Source of the DNA: Dolosigranulum pigrum ATCC 51524
Lineage (GTDB): Bacteria; Bacillota; Bacilli; Lactobacillales; Carnobacteriaceae_A
Length of the DNA: 64,000 nucleotides
Reading direction: 5' to 3'
NCBI RefSeq assembly: GCF_000245815.1
Contig: NZ_JH601103.1
Span: 1,079,438 to 1,143,437, forward strand
Shown: piece after piece, positions 41,589-50,876 of the stretch
Position numbering within the stretch: the first letter of the stretch is position 1
Layout: every line of letters begins with the position of its first letter
Translations under genes and position numbers: made by a program
Notes under the pieces: model-generated
Database searches by the model: none
Told to the model about the DNA's origin: nothing
The model's input: the letters and a program-made list of their open reading frames with translations, nothing else

Positions 41589-41945
41589 CTACATCATTTT
41601 GCTAAACAAGACCATGGCGGCTCGAGCATAGTTAGCTTTATATGTCAGTTTACCGTTATTTAGCTGAACGATAGGTAATAATCTTTTTACAAATGCTCTA
41701 TTACAAGGTTTACTAGCGGGGTTTGTAAATCCTTTAAAGCAACGGTCATGCTCTCCACAGTAATTCCCATAACTTCCTGTTGAATTATATAAGCATCTAT
41801 TGATTCAACCATGGATTTTATATCGGGATTATTTGTTAGAAATTCTTCATGATCTGTTGTGTCAAATGTATTCTCTTCATTTATATTATATTCAGCCTCC
41901 GTTTGAGCTGTTACACTTATGACGTTAACACTATTAAAAATCAGA
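41589..41945 (-). pseudogene. Broken phospholipase A2-like gene
   Basis: On the minus strand one frame reads ISVTAQTEAEYNINEENTFD and ends near SIDAYI; after a frame change the next reads GSYGNYCGEHDRCFKGF and ends FSKMM. These match the intact protein at 28103-28720 (ISVHAHENKYNIES, VEAYID, YGNWCGPGD, KHDKCY). The signal peptide and start are missing, the frame shifts near 41788, and the bases between the YGNYCG and HDRC motifs are deleted. A perfect-type hairpin sits where the 5' end should be. Confidence 0.8.
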
Positions 41946-41984
41946 TAAACTACTTATCAGTACTGATAGGTAGTTTATCTGATT
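41939..41984. repeat. 46-base inverted repeat without loop
   Basis: AATCAGATAAACTACTTATC... and its right half are reverse complements over 23 bases with one mismatch. Read on the minus strand it is followed by TTTTT, so it can act as a terminator. It lies exactly at the truncated 5' end of the phospholipase-like pseudogene. The rest of the gap to plsY is AT-rich and holds no gene that I can see. Confidence 0.8.
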
Positions 41985-42168
41985 TAGCATGTTGAGCACG
42001 CCCATTTTTCTATTTTAACCATTATACATTATAGAAAATAGAAAATATTTTTTACCTAATATCTTTTCAATATGTGTTAAACTTTTTACGATAATGCATT
42101 GCAATGTAAAACAAGGAGAGATACGTCATAATAGTCGTATAAGTTAAGTTTAGCATTAATAGTTTGAA

Positions 42169-42765
42169 TTATTTGTCTTTTCGTAAGCCAAAGGGGACGG
42201 TGCTTTCGGTGCCGTCTAGGATTCGTTTAATATTTGATTTGTGCCGGATAACGATGATGAGAAATAAGACAACAACTGTTCCAGTAAAAATCGTGTCACC
42301 AATGTAGAGGCTAGCAAGAATAGCAATTCCGACTGTCAACATACTCGATAAGCTTACCATGCTGCTAATAAACAGGATAGTAGCGAAGACAGCAGCCATA
42401 GTGAGAACAAAGACAGGATAGATTCCTAAGCCAACACCTGCTGTTGTTGCGACAGCTTTTCCGCCCTTAAAATTGGCAAAAATTGGGAATGTATGACCCA
42501 ATACAGCAACTAAACCAAATAAAAGAGGATGAACCGACGTTGCTAACACCAATGGCAGTAAGACAGGAATCGCTCCTTTTGCGGTATCAATAATGAAGAC
42601 AGCAATCCCAGCTGGCACGCCAAGGACCCGAAAGGTATTCGTTGTTCCTGAATTTCCACTACCGTAGTTCCGTATATCTTTTCCGTAAAATAATTTTCCA
42701 ATCCAAATCCCGCTTGGAATCGATCCGAGTAAGTAAGCGATGATCATGGCCAGTAAGTTAATCAT
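42169..42765 (-). CDS. plsY: Acyl-phosphate:glycerol-3-phosphate acyltransferase
   Basis: PlsY makes lysophosphatidic acid from acyl-phosphate in the first step of membrane lipid synthesis. The 198-residue integral membrane enzyme has five or more hydrophobic segments and the conserved motifs GSIPSGIWIG, YGSGNSGTTNTFRVLG and GHTFPIFANFKGGKAVATTAG. It is divergent from parE, as in many Firmicutes, and marks the return to core genes after the accessory island. AAGGAGCATTTT precedes the start. Confidence 0.96.
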   Translation of the reverse strand: MINLLAMIIAYLLGSIPSGIWIGKLFYGKDIRNYGSGNSGTTNTFRVLGVPAGIAVFIIDTAKGAIPVLLPLVLATSVHPLLFGLVAVLGHTFPIFANFKGGKAVATTAGVGLGIYPVFVLTMAAVFATILFISSMVSLSSMLTVGIAILASLYIGDTIFTGTVVVLFLIIVIRHKSNIKRILDGTESTVPFGLRKDK

Positions 42766-42934
42766 AAAATGCTCCTTTATTTAAATTGATAGGTAGAAAT
42801 TTAATTTATTTTTATTTAATATCTATAGTTTATCATAAAAATAATGTTAAAAAAAATTAAATGATGAATGATCGGTAGACAATTATGTTGCTTTTGTTGT
42901 AGGAACTGTCATGGTTTAGTAAAAAATGGTGTGA

Positions 42935-42963
42935 TTTAAAAATGGTTGTAAGTATGGTATGAT
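42935..42963 (+). promoter_or_regulatory. Probable promoter of parE-parC
   Basis: TTTAAA and TATGAT are separated by 17 bases about 30 bases ahead of the start. Nothing else is seen in the 230-base gap to plsY. Confidence 0.5.
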
Positions 42964-42995
42964 AAAAAGGCATGATTAAAAAAGGAGTGGCTAAT

Positions 42996-44999
42996 GTGGC
43001 AGAGCAAGGGTATACAGATGCGTCGATTAAAATATTAGAAGGATTGGATGCGGTTCGCAAGCGGCCAGGGATGTATATTGGATCAACGGATAGTAGAGGA
43101 CTACATCACTTAGTATATGAGATTGTTGATAATGCGATCGATGAGGTCTTGGCAGGTTATGCGGATCAAGTCGATGTCGTTGTACATAAAGATGGTAGTG
43201 TGTCGATTACTGATAATGGGCGAGGGATTCCGGTTGGGATGCATGAATCAGGTATTCCAACCATGCAAGTCATTTTTACCGTACTGCACGCTGGTGGAAA
43301 ATTTGGCGGTGATGGTGCGTATAAAACGTCAGGTGGACTGCATGGTGTTGGAGCTTCTGTTGTAAATGCGCTCTCCGAGTGGTTGACGGTGACGGTTGAG
43401 AAGGGTGGCTATCGTTACACACAACAATTTGTTAATGGAGGTCATCCGGAAGGCGGTGTTGTGAAGAAAAAAATTTCGCATAAAAAAAGCTCAACAATGA
43501 TTCGCTTCAAGCCAAGTGCGGAGATTTTCTCAAGTACGGCCTTTCATTATCAGACGATTAAGGAACGTTTGCGTGAATCAGCCTTCTTAGTTAAAGGAAC
43601 AAAAATGACGCTAAAAGATGAACGTGGGGATCAGGAAGCTGATGAGTTTTTATTCGAAGATGGCATCCAAGCGTTCGTCTCGTATCTGAACGAAGAAAAA
43701 GATACTCTATCAGAAATTGCTTATTTTGAAGGAACTGCTCAAGGAATTGAGGTCGAGTTTTCGTTCCAATATAATGATGGCTACTCAGAGACGCTCTTAA
43801 GTTTTGTTAATAATGTGCGGACGCGTAATGGTGGAACACATGAGACAGGAGCGAAGAGTGCCATTACGAAGACATTCAATGACTATGCACGTAAAGTGGA
43901 TCTCTTGAAAGATAAAGATAAGAACTTGGAAGGTAGTGATGTGCGCGAAGGAATTGCAATGGTATTGTCCATTCGTGTGCCAGAAGCGCTCCTTCAATTC
44001 GAAGGCCAGACGAAAGAAAAACTCGGCACGCCTCAAGCGCGTGGTGTTGTTGATAGCATCATTAGTGATCAGTTGAGTTACTTCTTAGCCGAAAACGGTG
44101 AATTATCTAAAAAACTCTTACGCAAAGCGATTAAAGCCCGAAAAGCACGAGAAGCAGCCCGTCGCGCAAAAGATAACTCTCGTAATGGCACTTCAAAGAA
44201 AAAGCGTGAACGGTTATTATCTGGAAAATTAACACCCGCCCAGAGTAAGGATGCGGATAAGAATGAATTATATTTAGTGGAGGGGGATTCAGCAGGTGGC
44301 TCAGCGAAGCAAGGACGTGACCGGAAGTTTCAAGCGATTCTGCCTTTGCGAGGAAAGGTCATCAATACGGAAAAAGCTTCACTCCAAGATATTTTGAAAA
44401 ATGAAGAGATTTCAACGATGATTTATACGATCGGGGCTGGCGCCGGGCCAGAATTTGATTTAGCTGATTGTAATTATGATAAGGTCATTATTATGACGGA
44501 TGCTGATACAGATGGAGCGCATATTCAAGTGTTACTATTGACATTCTTTTACCGGTATATGAAGCCATTAATTGAAGCCGGTAAAGTTTATTTAGCCCTG
44601 CCGCCTCTTTATAAGGTGGAGTCTGGTCGTGGCAAGAAAAAAACAATTGAATATGCCTGGACAGATGAAGATTTAGAGCGTATGTTGGATGTGGTGGGCA
44701 AACCTTATACAATTCAACGCTATAAAGGTCTCGGTGAGATGAATGCTGATCAATTATGGGAGACGACCATGGATCCTGCAACCCGAACCTTAATCCGTGT
44801 GACAATTGAAGATAGCGAAAAAGCAGAGCGACGCGTTTCGACCTTAATGGGAAGTAAAGTAGATCCGCGTCGAGAATGGATTGAAGAGCATGTTGAGTTT
44901 ACATTAGCTGAAGATGGCAGTATCTTAGAGACGAATGTCGGTGGAGATCACGTGCCAGATGAAACAGTAGACATGACAGGTAGAAAGGATAATGACTAA
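42996..44999 (+). CDS. parE: DNA topoisomerase IV subunit B
   Basis: ParE is the ATPase subunit of topoisomerase IV, which unlinks daughter chromosomes. The 667-residue product has the GHKL ATPase motifs (EIVDNAIDEVLAG, TDNGRGIPVG, KTSGGLHGVGASVVNALS) and the TOPRIM motifs YLVEGDSAGGSA and IIMTDADTDGAHI. A GTG start is used because AAAAGGAG lies 8 bases upstream and the protein then begins VAEQGYTDASIKILEGLDAV; the nearby ATG two bases earlier is out of frame. The stop codon touches the parC start. Confidence 0.95.
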   Translation: MAEQGYTDASIKILEGLDAVRKRPGMYIGSTDSRGLHHLVYEIVDNAIDEVLAGYADQVDVVVHKDGSVSITDNGRGIPVGMHESGIPTMQVIFTVLHAGGKFGGDGAYKTSGGLHGVGASVVNALSEWLTVTVEKGGYRYTQQFVNGGHPEGGVVKKKISHKKSSTMIRFKPSAEIFSSTAFHYQTIKERLRESAFLVKGTKMTLKDERGDQEADEFLFEDGIQAFVSYLNEEKDTLSEIAYFEGTAQGIEVEFSFQYNDGYSETLLSFVNNVRTRNGGTHETGAKSAITKTFNDYARKVDLLKDKDKNLEGSDVREGIAMVLSIRVPEALLQFEGQTKEKLGTPQARGVVDSIISDQLSYFLAENGELSKKLLRKAIKARKAREAARRAKDNSRNGTSKKKRERLLSGKLTPAQSKDADKNELYLVEGDSAGGSAKQGRDRKFQAILPLRGKVINTEKASLQDILKNEEISTMIYTIGAGAGPEFDLADCNYDKVIIMTDADTDGAHIQVLLLTFFYRYMKPLIEAGKVYLALPPLYKVESGRGKKKTIEYAWTDEDLERMLDVVGKPYTIQRYKGLGEMNADQLWETTMDPATRTLIRVTIEDSEKAERRVSTLMGSKVDPRREWIEEHVEFTLAEDGSILETNVGGDHVPDETVDMTGRKDND

Positions 45000-47471
45000 A
45001 TGGCTCAGGAACAACCCCAACAAATTCAAGAATTAACATTAGAGAATGTTATGAGTGATCGGTTCGGTCGCTATTCGAAGTATATTATTCAAGATCGGGC
45101 CTTGCCTGATGTACGAGATGGTCTGAAACCGGTTCAACGCCGAATTCTCTATGCAATGTATGCGGATAATAACACGTACAATAAAGCCTTCCGTAAGTCT
45201 GCTAAGACAGTCGGGAATGTTATTGGAAATTATCATCCACACGGTGATTCTTCAGTCTATGATGCTATGGTACGGATGAGCCAAGATTGGAAAATGAGAC
45301 AGCCCCTAATTGATATGCACGGGAATAATGGAAGTATGGATGGCGATCCTCCAGCAGCGATGCGTTATACGGAAGCTCGTTTATCTAAAATTGCCGGCGA
45401 ACTGTTGAGTGATATTGATAAAGAAACCGTCCAACATGTCCTGAATTTTGATGATACGCTGGAAGAGCCCACTGTCTTACCAGCTAGCTACCCAAATTTA
45501 CTGGTCAATGGAGCAACTGGAATCTCAGCTGGTTATGCAACGGATATTCCACCGCATAATTTAGCTGAAGTGATCGATGCAACCATACATCTATTAAAGT
45601 ATCCGAATGCGCGTTTAGAGACATTGATGGATTACATTCAAGGACCTGATTTTCCCACTGGTGGTATTATGCAAGGGACAAAAGGGCTGAAAAAAGCATA
45701 CAAAACAGGTAAAGGAAAAATTATTGTTCGCGGAAAAACAATGATTGAATCGATTCGTGGCGGTAAAGAACAAATTGTGATTACTGAAATTCCGTATGAG
45801 GTAAACAAGTCGAAGTTAGTACGTAAAATTGATGATATTCGAATTCAGAAGAAAATAGATGGGATTGCTGATGTGCGAGATGAGACGGATCGTGAAGGGC
45901 TTCGTATTGTTGTTGAGATGAAGCGTGATGTGGATGCAGAAGGGATTTTGACCTATATTTTGAAGCATACTGATCTGCAAGTGTCGTACAATCTGAATAT
46001 GATTGCTATCGATCATCGCCGACCACAACAAGTCAGTTTAGCTCAAATATTAAACTCGTATCTAGAACATAAAAAAGATGTCATTACGAAGCGAACCACC
46101 TTCCTGCTGAACAAAGCTGAGAAACGTCAACATATTGTACAAGGTTTAATTAAAGCCGTCTCTATCTTGGATAAGTTGATTAAAACGATTCGTAGCAGTG
46201 AAAATAAAGCTGATGCAAAAGCTAATATTATGGATGAGTATGGATTTACAGATGCTCAAGCAGAAGCGATTGTAACGTTACAATTATATCGTTTAACGAA
46301 CACGGATATTACGCAACTACAGGAAGAAGCAGATGAATTAGCTGGCAATATTGCACATTATCAAGATATTTTATCCAATGCATCGACACTTGATGAAATT
46401 GTCAAAGAGGAATTGTTGGCTGTTAAAAAAGCTTATGGCTCACCACGTTTAACGCAAGTCGAAGATAAGATCGAGAAGCTAAAAGTTGAGACAGAAGTAC
46501 TAGTAACAGAAGAACAAGCTATTGTAACAGTCACAGAACAGGGTTACTTAAAGCGGACCAGCTTACGTTCTTATGCCGCTTCTAAAGTTGAGGAACTTGG
46601 TAAGAAACAAGACGATATATTGCTATTTGCTGAAGAGTTATCAACTTTAGACCACTTGCTCATTTTTACGAACAAAGGAAATGTGATTAATCGACCCGTG
46701 CATGAACTACCAGATATTCGGTGGAAGGATGTCGGTGAACATTTATCACGTAGTCTGTCCTTAGCAAGCGGCGAAATAATAAAAGCAGTCTACAGTTACC
46801 GTGAATTGAGTGATACAGCTAAGTATGTCTTCATTACGAGAGATGGTTATATTAAACAAACCTTGGAGAATGAATTCGAACCAAAACGGACGTACAAATC
46901 ACGGAGTTCTACAGCTATTAAATTAAAGTCTGATGCAGATTATGTTGTGGGATTATATCGAATTGAAAGTGATCAACATAAGGATATCTTTATTGCCACG
47001 GCGAAAGGTTACGGGCTCCGTTACCAGCTGTCAGAAGTGTCAACTGTTGGAGCTAATGCGATTGGTGTGAAATCAATCAACTTGAAAGATGATGATGTTG
47101 TTGTGAGCGGGATTATCTTCGAACGGGAAGATCCAAGTAAAGAAGCGATGGTTATTACACACCGAGGAAGTGTGAAAAAACTATCATTAGCAAGCTTCGA
47201 TGAAGGGTCACGTGCGAATCGAGGCTTGAAGATTATTCGTCAACTAAAAACAAATCCACATCGCATTCAATATGTGATTGATGTAGATATGAATGAACCT
47301 GATCCAATTCAGCTGTTAACTGATAAAGACAAGCTATTTGCCGTTAACCCGGCTGATTATACACCAGCTACACGCGATAATAATGGCTCCTTTATCTTAA
47401 ATACAGATGAAGATGGTGAGATTACGGGTTACCGTTACCAACTCTTGGATATTATCGAAACGAATAATTAA
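45000..47471 (+). CDS. parC: DNA topoisomerase IV subunit A
   Basis: ParC is the DNA-cutting subunit that pairs with ParE. The 823-residue product has the quinolone-resistance-determining region HPHGDSSVYDAMVRMSQDW with Ser and Asp at the two positions that usually mutate, so no resistance change is visible, the catalytic Tyr in AAMRYTEARLS, and a C-terminal beta-pinwheel domain. The start codon follows the parE stop with no gap, so translation is coupled. Confidence 0.95.
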   Translation: MAQEQPQQIQELTLENVMSDRFGRYSKYIIQDRALPDVRDGLKPVQRRILYAMYADNNTYNKAFRKSAKTVGNVIGNYHPHGDSSVYDAMVRMSQDWKMRQPLIDMHGNNGSMDGDPPAAMRYTEARLSKIAGELLSDIDKETVQHVLNFDDTLEEPTVLPASYPNLLVNGATGISAGYATDIPPHNLAEVIDATIHLLKYPNARLETLMDYIQGPDFPTGGIMQGTKGLKKAYKTGKGKIIVRGKTMIESIRGGKEQIVITEIPYEVNKSKLVRKIDDIRIQKKIDGIADVRDETDREGLRIVVEMKRDVDAEGILTYILKHTDLQVSYNLNMIAIDHRRPQQVSLAQILNSYLEHKKDVITKRTTFLLNKAEKRQHIVQGLIKAVSILDKLIKTIRSSENKADAKANIMDEYGFTDAQAEAIVTLQLYRLTNTDITQLQEEADELAGNIAHYQDILSNASTLDEIVKEELLAVKKAYGSPRLTQVEDKIEKLKVETEVLVTEEQAIVTVTEQGYLKRTSLRSYAASKVEELGKKQDDILLFAEELSTLDHLLIFTNKGNVINRPVHELPDIRWKDVGEHLSRSLSLASGEIIKAVYSYRELSDTAKYVFITRDGYIKQTLENEFEPKRTYKSRSSTAIKLKSDADYVVGLYRIESDQHKDIFIATAKGYGLRYQLSEVSTVGANAIGVKSINLKDDDVVVSGIIFEREDPSKEAMVITHRGSVKKLSLASFDEGSRANRGLKIIRQLKTNPHRIQYVIDVDMNEPDPIQLLTDKDKLFAVNPADYTPATRDNNGSFILNTDEDGEITGYRYQLLDIIETNN

Positions 47472-47495
47472 TAACTACTGAACAATATAATTTTT

Positions 47496-47522
47496 AAAGC
47501 ATCCTTTTTGGGTGCTTTTTTG
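47496..47522 (+). terminator. Terminator after parC
   Basis: AAAGCATCC pairs with GGGTGCTTT and is followed by T residues. Confidence 0.88.
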
Positions 47523-47539
47523 TTTTTTATAACAGATAT

Positions 47540-47577
47540 TTTTTCTTGAAAAACAAGAAAAAGCTTGTTACAACAAG
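47540..47577. promoter_or_regulatory. Two tandem CTTG/CAAG inverted repeats upstream of pflB
   Basis: TTTTTCTTG is mirrored by CAAGAAAAA (47540-47562) and CTTGTT is mirrored by AACAAG two bases apart (47564-47577). They lie 60-100 bases upstream of the pflB promoter, a plausible place for activator or repressor dimers. The cognate regulator is not identified. Confidence 0.45.
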
Positions 47578-47636
47578 ATTTATTGTGTATTTATCCTGTT
47601 TTTTGATAATTATTTTGATATCTGTTACAAAAAGTA

Positions 47637-47665
47637 TTGTCTTTCACAAATAAATGTGATATAGT
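47637..47665 (+). promoter_or_regulatory. Promoter of pflB
   Basis: TTGTCT and TATAGT are separated by 17 bases. The spacer itself carries TCACA-N6-TGTGA, an inverted repeat that could bind a regulator. The start codon lies about 40 bases on, behind GGAAGGGG. Confidence 0.75.
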
Positions 47666-47708
47666 GAACGTAACAAATAAATAATAACTAATTTGGAAGG
47701 GGATACTT

Positions 47709-49958
47709 ATGAATACAAAAGTAGCCGATATTAAACAGTGGGACGGATTCAAAGAAGGAAAATGGCAAGAAAGTGTTGATGTAAGAGATTTTATCCAGAA
47801 CAACTATGATCTCTATGAAGGGGACGAAAGTTTCTTAGCCGAGGCAACAGATGCAACTAAACAATTATGGGAACAAGTAATGGAGCTTAACCGTAAAGAA
47901 TTTGCAGCAGGTGGCGTCTTGGATATGGATACAGAAGTTGTATCTACCATTACATCACACGGCGCTGCATACTTGAATAAAGAATTAGAAACGATTGTTG
48001 GTTTCCAAACAGATAAACCATTCAAGCGTTCATTCCAACCATTTGGTGGTATCCGCATGGCTGAATTATCTGCTGAAGCATATGGATACGAAATTGATTC
48101 AGAAATGTCACACATCTTCCGTGACTACCGTAAGACACACAACGATGGAGTTTTCTCTGCCTACACACCGGAAATGAGAGAAGTTCGTCGTAGTGGAGTT
48201 ATTACTGGATTGCCAGATGCTTACGGACGTGGACGAATCATCGGAGATTACCGTCGTGTGGCTTTATACGGATTGGACTTCTTAATTGAAGACAAAAAAC
48301 GTGAACACAGCACTTATGGTAACGGCAAAATGACTGAGGCGGTTATCCGTCAACGTGAAGAGTTGTCCGAACAAATCAAATCATTAAACGAATTAATTGA
48401 ATTAGGCCGTATTTACGGATACGACTTATCTCGTCCAGCTGAAACAGCTCAAGAAGCCTTCCAGTGGACATACTTGGCATACTTGGCTGCCATTAAACAA
48501 CAAAATGGGGCTGCTATGTCACTGGGTCGTGTCTCTACATTCTTAGACATTTATATTGAACGTGACTTAGAGCGAGGCGTTATTACAGAAAAAGAAGCTC
48601 AAGAATTCGTTGACCACTTCGTTATGAAATTACGTCTTGTGAAATTTGCTCGTACACCAGAATACAATGAATTATTCAGTGGGGACCCAACTTGGGTAAC
48701 AGAAGCTATCGCAGGGGTTGGACTTGACGGACGTCCACTTGTAACGAAAAACAGTTTCCGTTTCTTACACACATTGACAAACTTAGGGCCTGCACCAGAA
48801 CCAAACTTAACAGTTCTATGGTCACCAGACTTACCTCAAAACTTCAAAGAATACTCTGCTAAAGTATCTATTGAAAGTAGTGCTGTTCAGTACGAGAACG
48901 ATGAAGTCATGCGTCCAGAGTACGGTGATGATTACGGAATTGCTTGTTGTGTATCTGCAATGGAAATTGGAAAACAAATGCAATTTTTCGGAGCGCGTGC
49001 GAACTTAGGAAAAGCACTCCTATACGCAATTAATGGTGGAGTGGACGAAAAGTCTGAAGTACAAGTAGGTCCAGACTTTGGTAAGATTGAATCTGACATT
49101 CTTGACTTTGACGAAGTGATGGAGAAATATGACCAAGTGCTTGAATGGTTATGTGAACTCTACATCAACACATTGAATGTTATCCACTACATGCATGACA
49201 AGTACAGCTACGAAAGTATTATGATGGCTTTACACGATACAGAGATTCACCGTACTATGGCAACAGGTATTGCTGGATTCTCCGTTGCAGCTGATGCCTT
49301 GTCAGCAATTAAATACGCTAAAGTTCACGTTATCCGTAACGAAGATGGCTTAGCAGTTGACTATAAAGTCGAAGGAGACTTCCCTAAATATGGTAACAAC
49401 GACAAACGTGTTGATGACTTAGCTGTTGACATCTTAGACCGCTTTATTACAAAATTGAAAAAACACGACACTTACCGTGCTCAAGAAACAACAACTTCTA
49501 TCTTGACAATTACATCAAATGTAGTGTATGGTAAGAAGACAGGAAACACTCCAGATGGGCGTCGTGCGGGTGAACCATTCGCACCAGGAGCTAACCCATT
49601 ACACGGACGTGACTGTCAAGGAGCATTAGCAAGTCTAAACTCTGTTGCAAAATTACCGTACAAAAACGGAAAAGATGGTATTTCTAACACCTTCTCAATC
49701 GTACCAGGTGCACTTGGAAAAGACATCGACACACAAAAACAGAACTTAAGCTTAATGTTAGATGGATACGCTAAAAAAGGTGGACACCACTTAAACGTTA
49801 ACGTCTTAAATAAAGAGACTTTACTTGACGCAATGGAAAACCCAAGTGAATACCCACAACTAACAATTCGTGTATCAGGCTATGCAGTTAACTTCATTAA
49901 ATTAACTCGTGAACAACAAATGGATGTTATTAGCCGTACATTCCACGAATCAATGTAA
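47709..49958 (+). CDS. pflB: Formate C-acetyltransferase (pyruvate formate-lyase)
   Basis: PflB converts pyruvate and CoA to acetyl-CoA and formate under anaerobic conditions by a glycyl radical mechanism. The 749-residue product has the catalytic cysteine pair in IACCVSAMEIG and the glycyl-radical loop IRVSGYAVNFIKLT near the C terminus. Codon use is notably biased to the pattern of highly expressed genes. The activating enzyme gene follows 52 bases later. Upstream inverted repeats and a strong promoter suggest tight control. Confidence 0.97.
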   Translation: MNTKVADIKQWDGFKEGKWQESVDVRDFIQNNYDLYEGDESFLAEATDATKQLWEQVMELNRKEFAAGGVLDMDTEVVSTITSHGAAYLNKELETIVGFQTDKPFKRSFQPFGGIRMAELSAEAYGYEIDSEMSHIFRDYRKTHNDGVFSAYTPEMREVRRSGVITGLPDAYGRGRIIGDYRRVALYGLDFLIEDKKREHSTYGNGKMTEAVIRQREELSEQIKSLNELIELGRIYGYDLSRPAETAQEAFQWTYLAYLAAIKQQNGAAMSLGRVSTFLDIYIERDLERGVITEKEAQEFVDHFVMKLRLVKFARTPEYNELFSGDPTWVTEAIAGVGLDGRPLVTKNSFRFLHTLTNLGPAPEPNLTVLWSPDLPQNFKEYSAKVSIESSAVQYENDEVMRPEYGDDYGIACCVSAMEIGKQMQFFGARANLGKALLYAINGGVDEKSEVQVGPDFGKIESDILDFDEVMEKYDQVLEWLCELYINTLNVIHYMHDKYSYESIMMALHDTEIHRTMATGIAGFSVAADALSAIKYAKVHVIRNEDGLAVDYKVEGDFPKYGNNDKRVDDLAVDILDRFITKLKKHDTYRAQETTTSILTITSNVVYGKKTGNTPDGRRAGEPFAPGANPLHGRDCQGALASLNSVAKLPYKNGKDGISNTFSIVPGALGKDIDTQKQNLSLMLDGYAKKGGHHLNVNVLNKETLLDAMENPSEYPQLTIRVSGYAVNFIKLTREQQMDVISRTFHESM

Positions 49959-50010
49959 GGTAGATTAAATAACAATATAAAACTAAGTAGACACAGAAGG
50001 AGTCAGTATT

Positions 50011-50757
50011 ATGGCAGAGCAACCAATCGGATACGTACATTCAACAGAAAGTTTTGGAACAGTCGATGGACCAGGTATTCGTTTCGTCGTCTTCATGCAA
50101 GGGTGTCGTATGCGTTGCGAGTTCTGTCATAACCCTGACACATGGAATATGGGCGGTGGCACTCCCTATACACCAGAAGAATTATTAGAGAAATCCTTGG
50201 ATTACCGTGATTACTGGGGTGAAAATGGTGGAATTACCGTTAGTGGCGGGGAGCCGCTCATTCATATTGACTTCTTAATTGAATTCTTCCGCTTAGCAAA
50301 AGCAAAAGGTATTCATATGTCGCTAGATACATGCGGTCAACCATTTACCAAAGATGAACCATTCTATAGTCGTTTTGATGAGTTAATGAAATATACTGAT
50401 TTAGTGCTGATGGATATTAAGCATATTAACAGTGATTTCCACCGTAAATATACAGGTCATCCGAACGAAAGCATCTTAAATATGGCACGTGATTTATCTG
50501 AGCGTGGCATACCGATGTGGGTCCGCCATGTCCTAGTACCTGAGCGTTCTGATTTTGATGAGGATTTAAAAAAATTAAGTGCTTTTATTGATAGTTTGGA
50601 CTCAGTGGCTAAGGTTGAAGTTTTACCCTACCATAAACTTGGTGTCTATAAATACGAGCAACTGGGCATTCCTTATCGACTAGAAGGTATCGAGTCACCC
50701 TCAAAAGAGCGTGTCGAAAATGCCAATAAGATTCTTAAAACAGATCAATATAAATAA
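50011..50757 (+). CDS. pflA: Pyruvate formate-lyase activating enzyme
   Basis: PflA is a radical SAM enzyme that installs the glycyl radical on PflB. The 248-residue product has the CxxxCxxC cluster motif as GCRMRCEFCHNPDTW (about residues 30-44) and the SAM-binding GGITVSGGEPL. AGAAGGAG precedes the ATG. The flavodoxin at 20.8 kb is a possible electron donor. A hairpin terminator follows. Confidence 0.96.
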   Translation: MAEQPIGYVHSTESFGTVDGPGIRFVVFMQGCRMRCEFCHNPDTWNMGGGTPYTPEELLEKSLDYRDYWGENGGITVSGGEPLIHIDFLIEFFRLAKAKGIHMSLDTCGQPFTKDEPFYSRFDELMKYTDLVLMDIKHINSDFHRKYTGHPNESILNMARDLSERGIPMWVRHVLVPERSDFDEDLKKLSAFIDSLDSVAKVEVLPYHKLGVYKYEQLGIPYRLEGIESPSKERVENANKILKTDQYK

Positions 50758-50768
50758 ATAGTTCAAGA

Positions 50769-50801
50769 AATCAGTTAACACTAAAAGTTAGCTGATTTTT
50801 T
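50769..50801 (+). terminator. Terminator after pflA
   Basis: AATCAGTTAAC pairs with GTTAGCTGATT (one G-U-like mismatch) and is followed by T residues. Confidence 0.85.
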
Positions 50802-50876
50802 GGTGTTTGAATTGCAAAAAATGTTCATTTATCGTATTCTGAATAGTAGAGAAAAAGTTTTGATAGGAGAGATATT

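Noticed and set aside
42857..43060. Minus-strand ORF overlapping the start of parE
   Set aside because: It runs through the parE promoter and coding start, has no ribosome site and no family resemblance.
45231..45300. Quinolone resistance change in parC
   Set aside because: The Ser and Asp at the usual positions are unchanged (GDSSVYDAM).
47643..47659. CRP/FNR or Rex binding site in the pflB promoter
   Set aside because: The repeat reads TCACA-N6-TGTGA, the reverse of the CRP/FNR half-site order, and does not match TTGTGAA-N4-TTCACAA of Rex.
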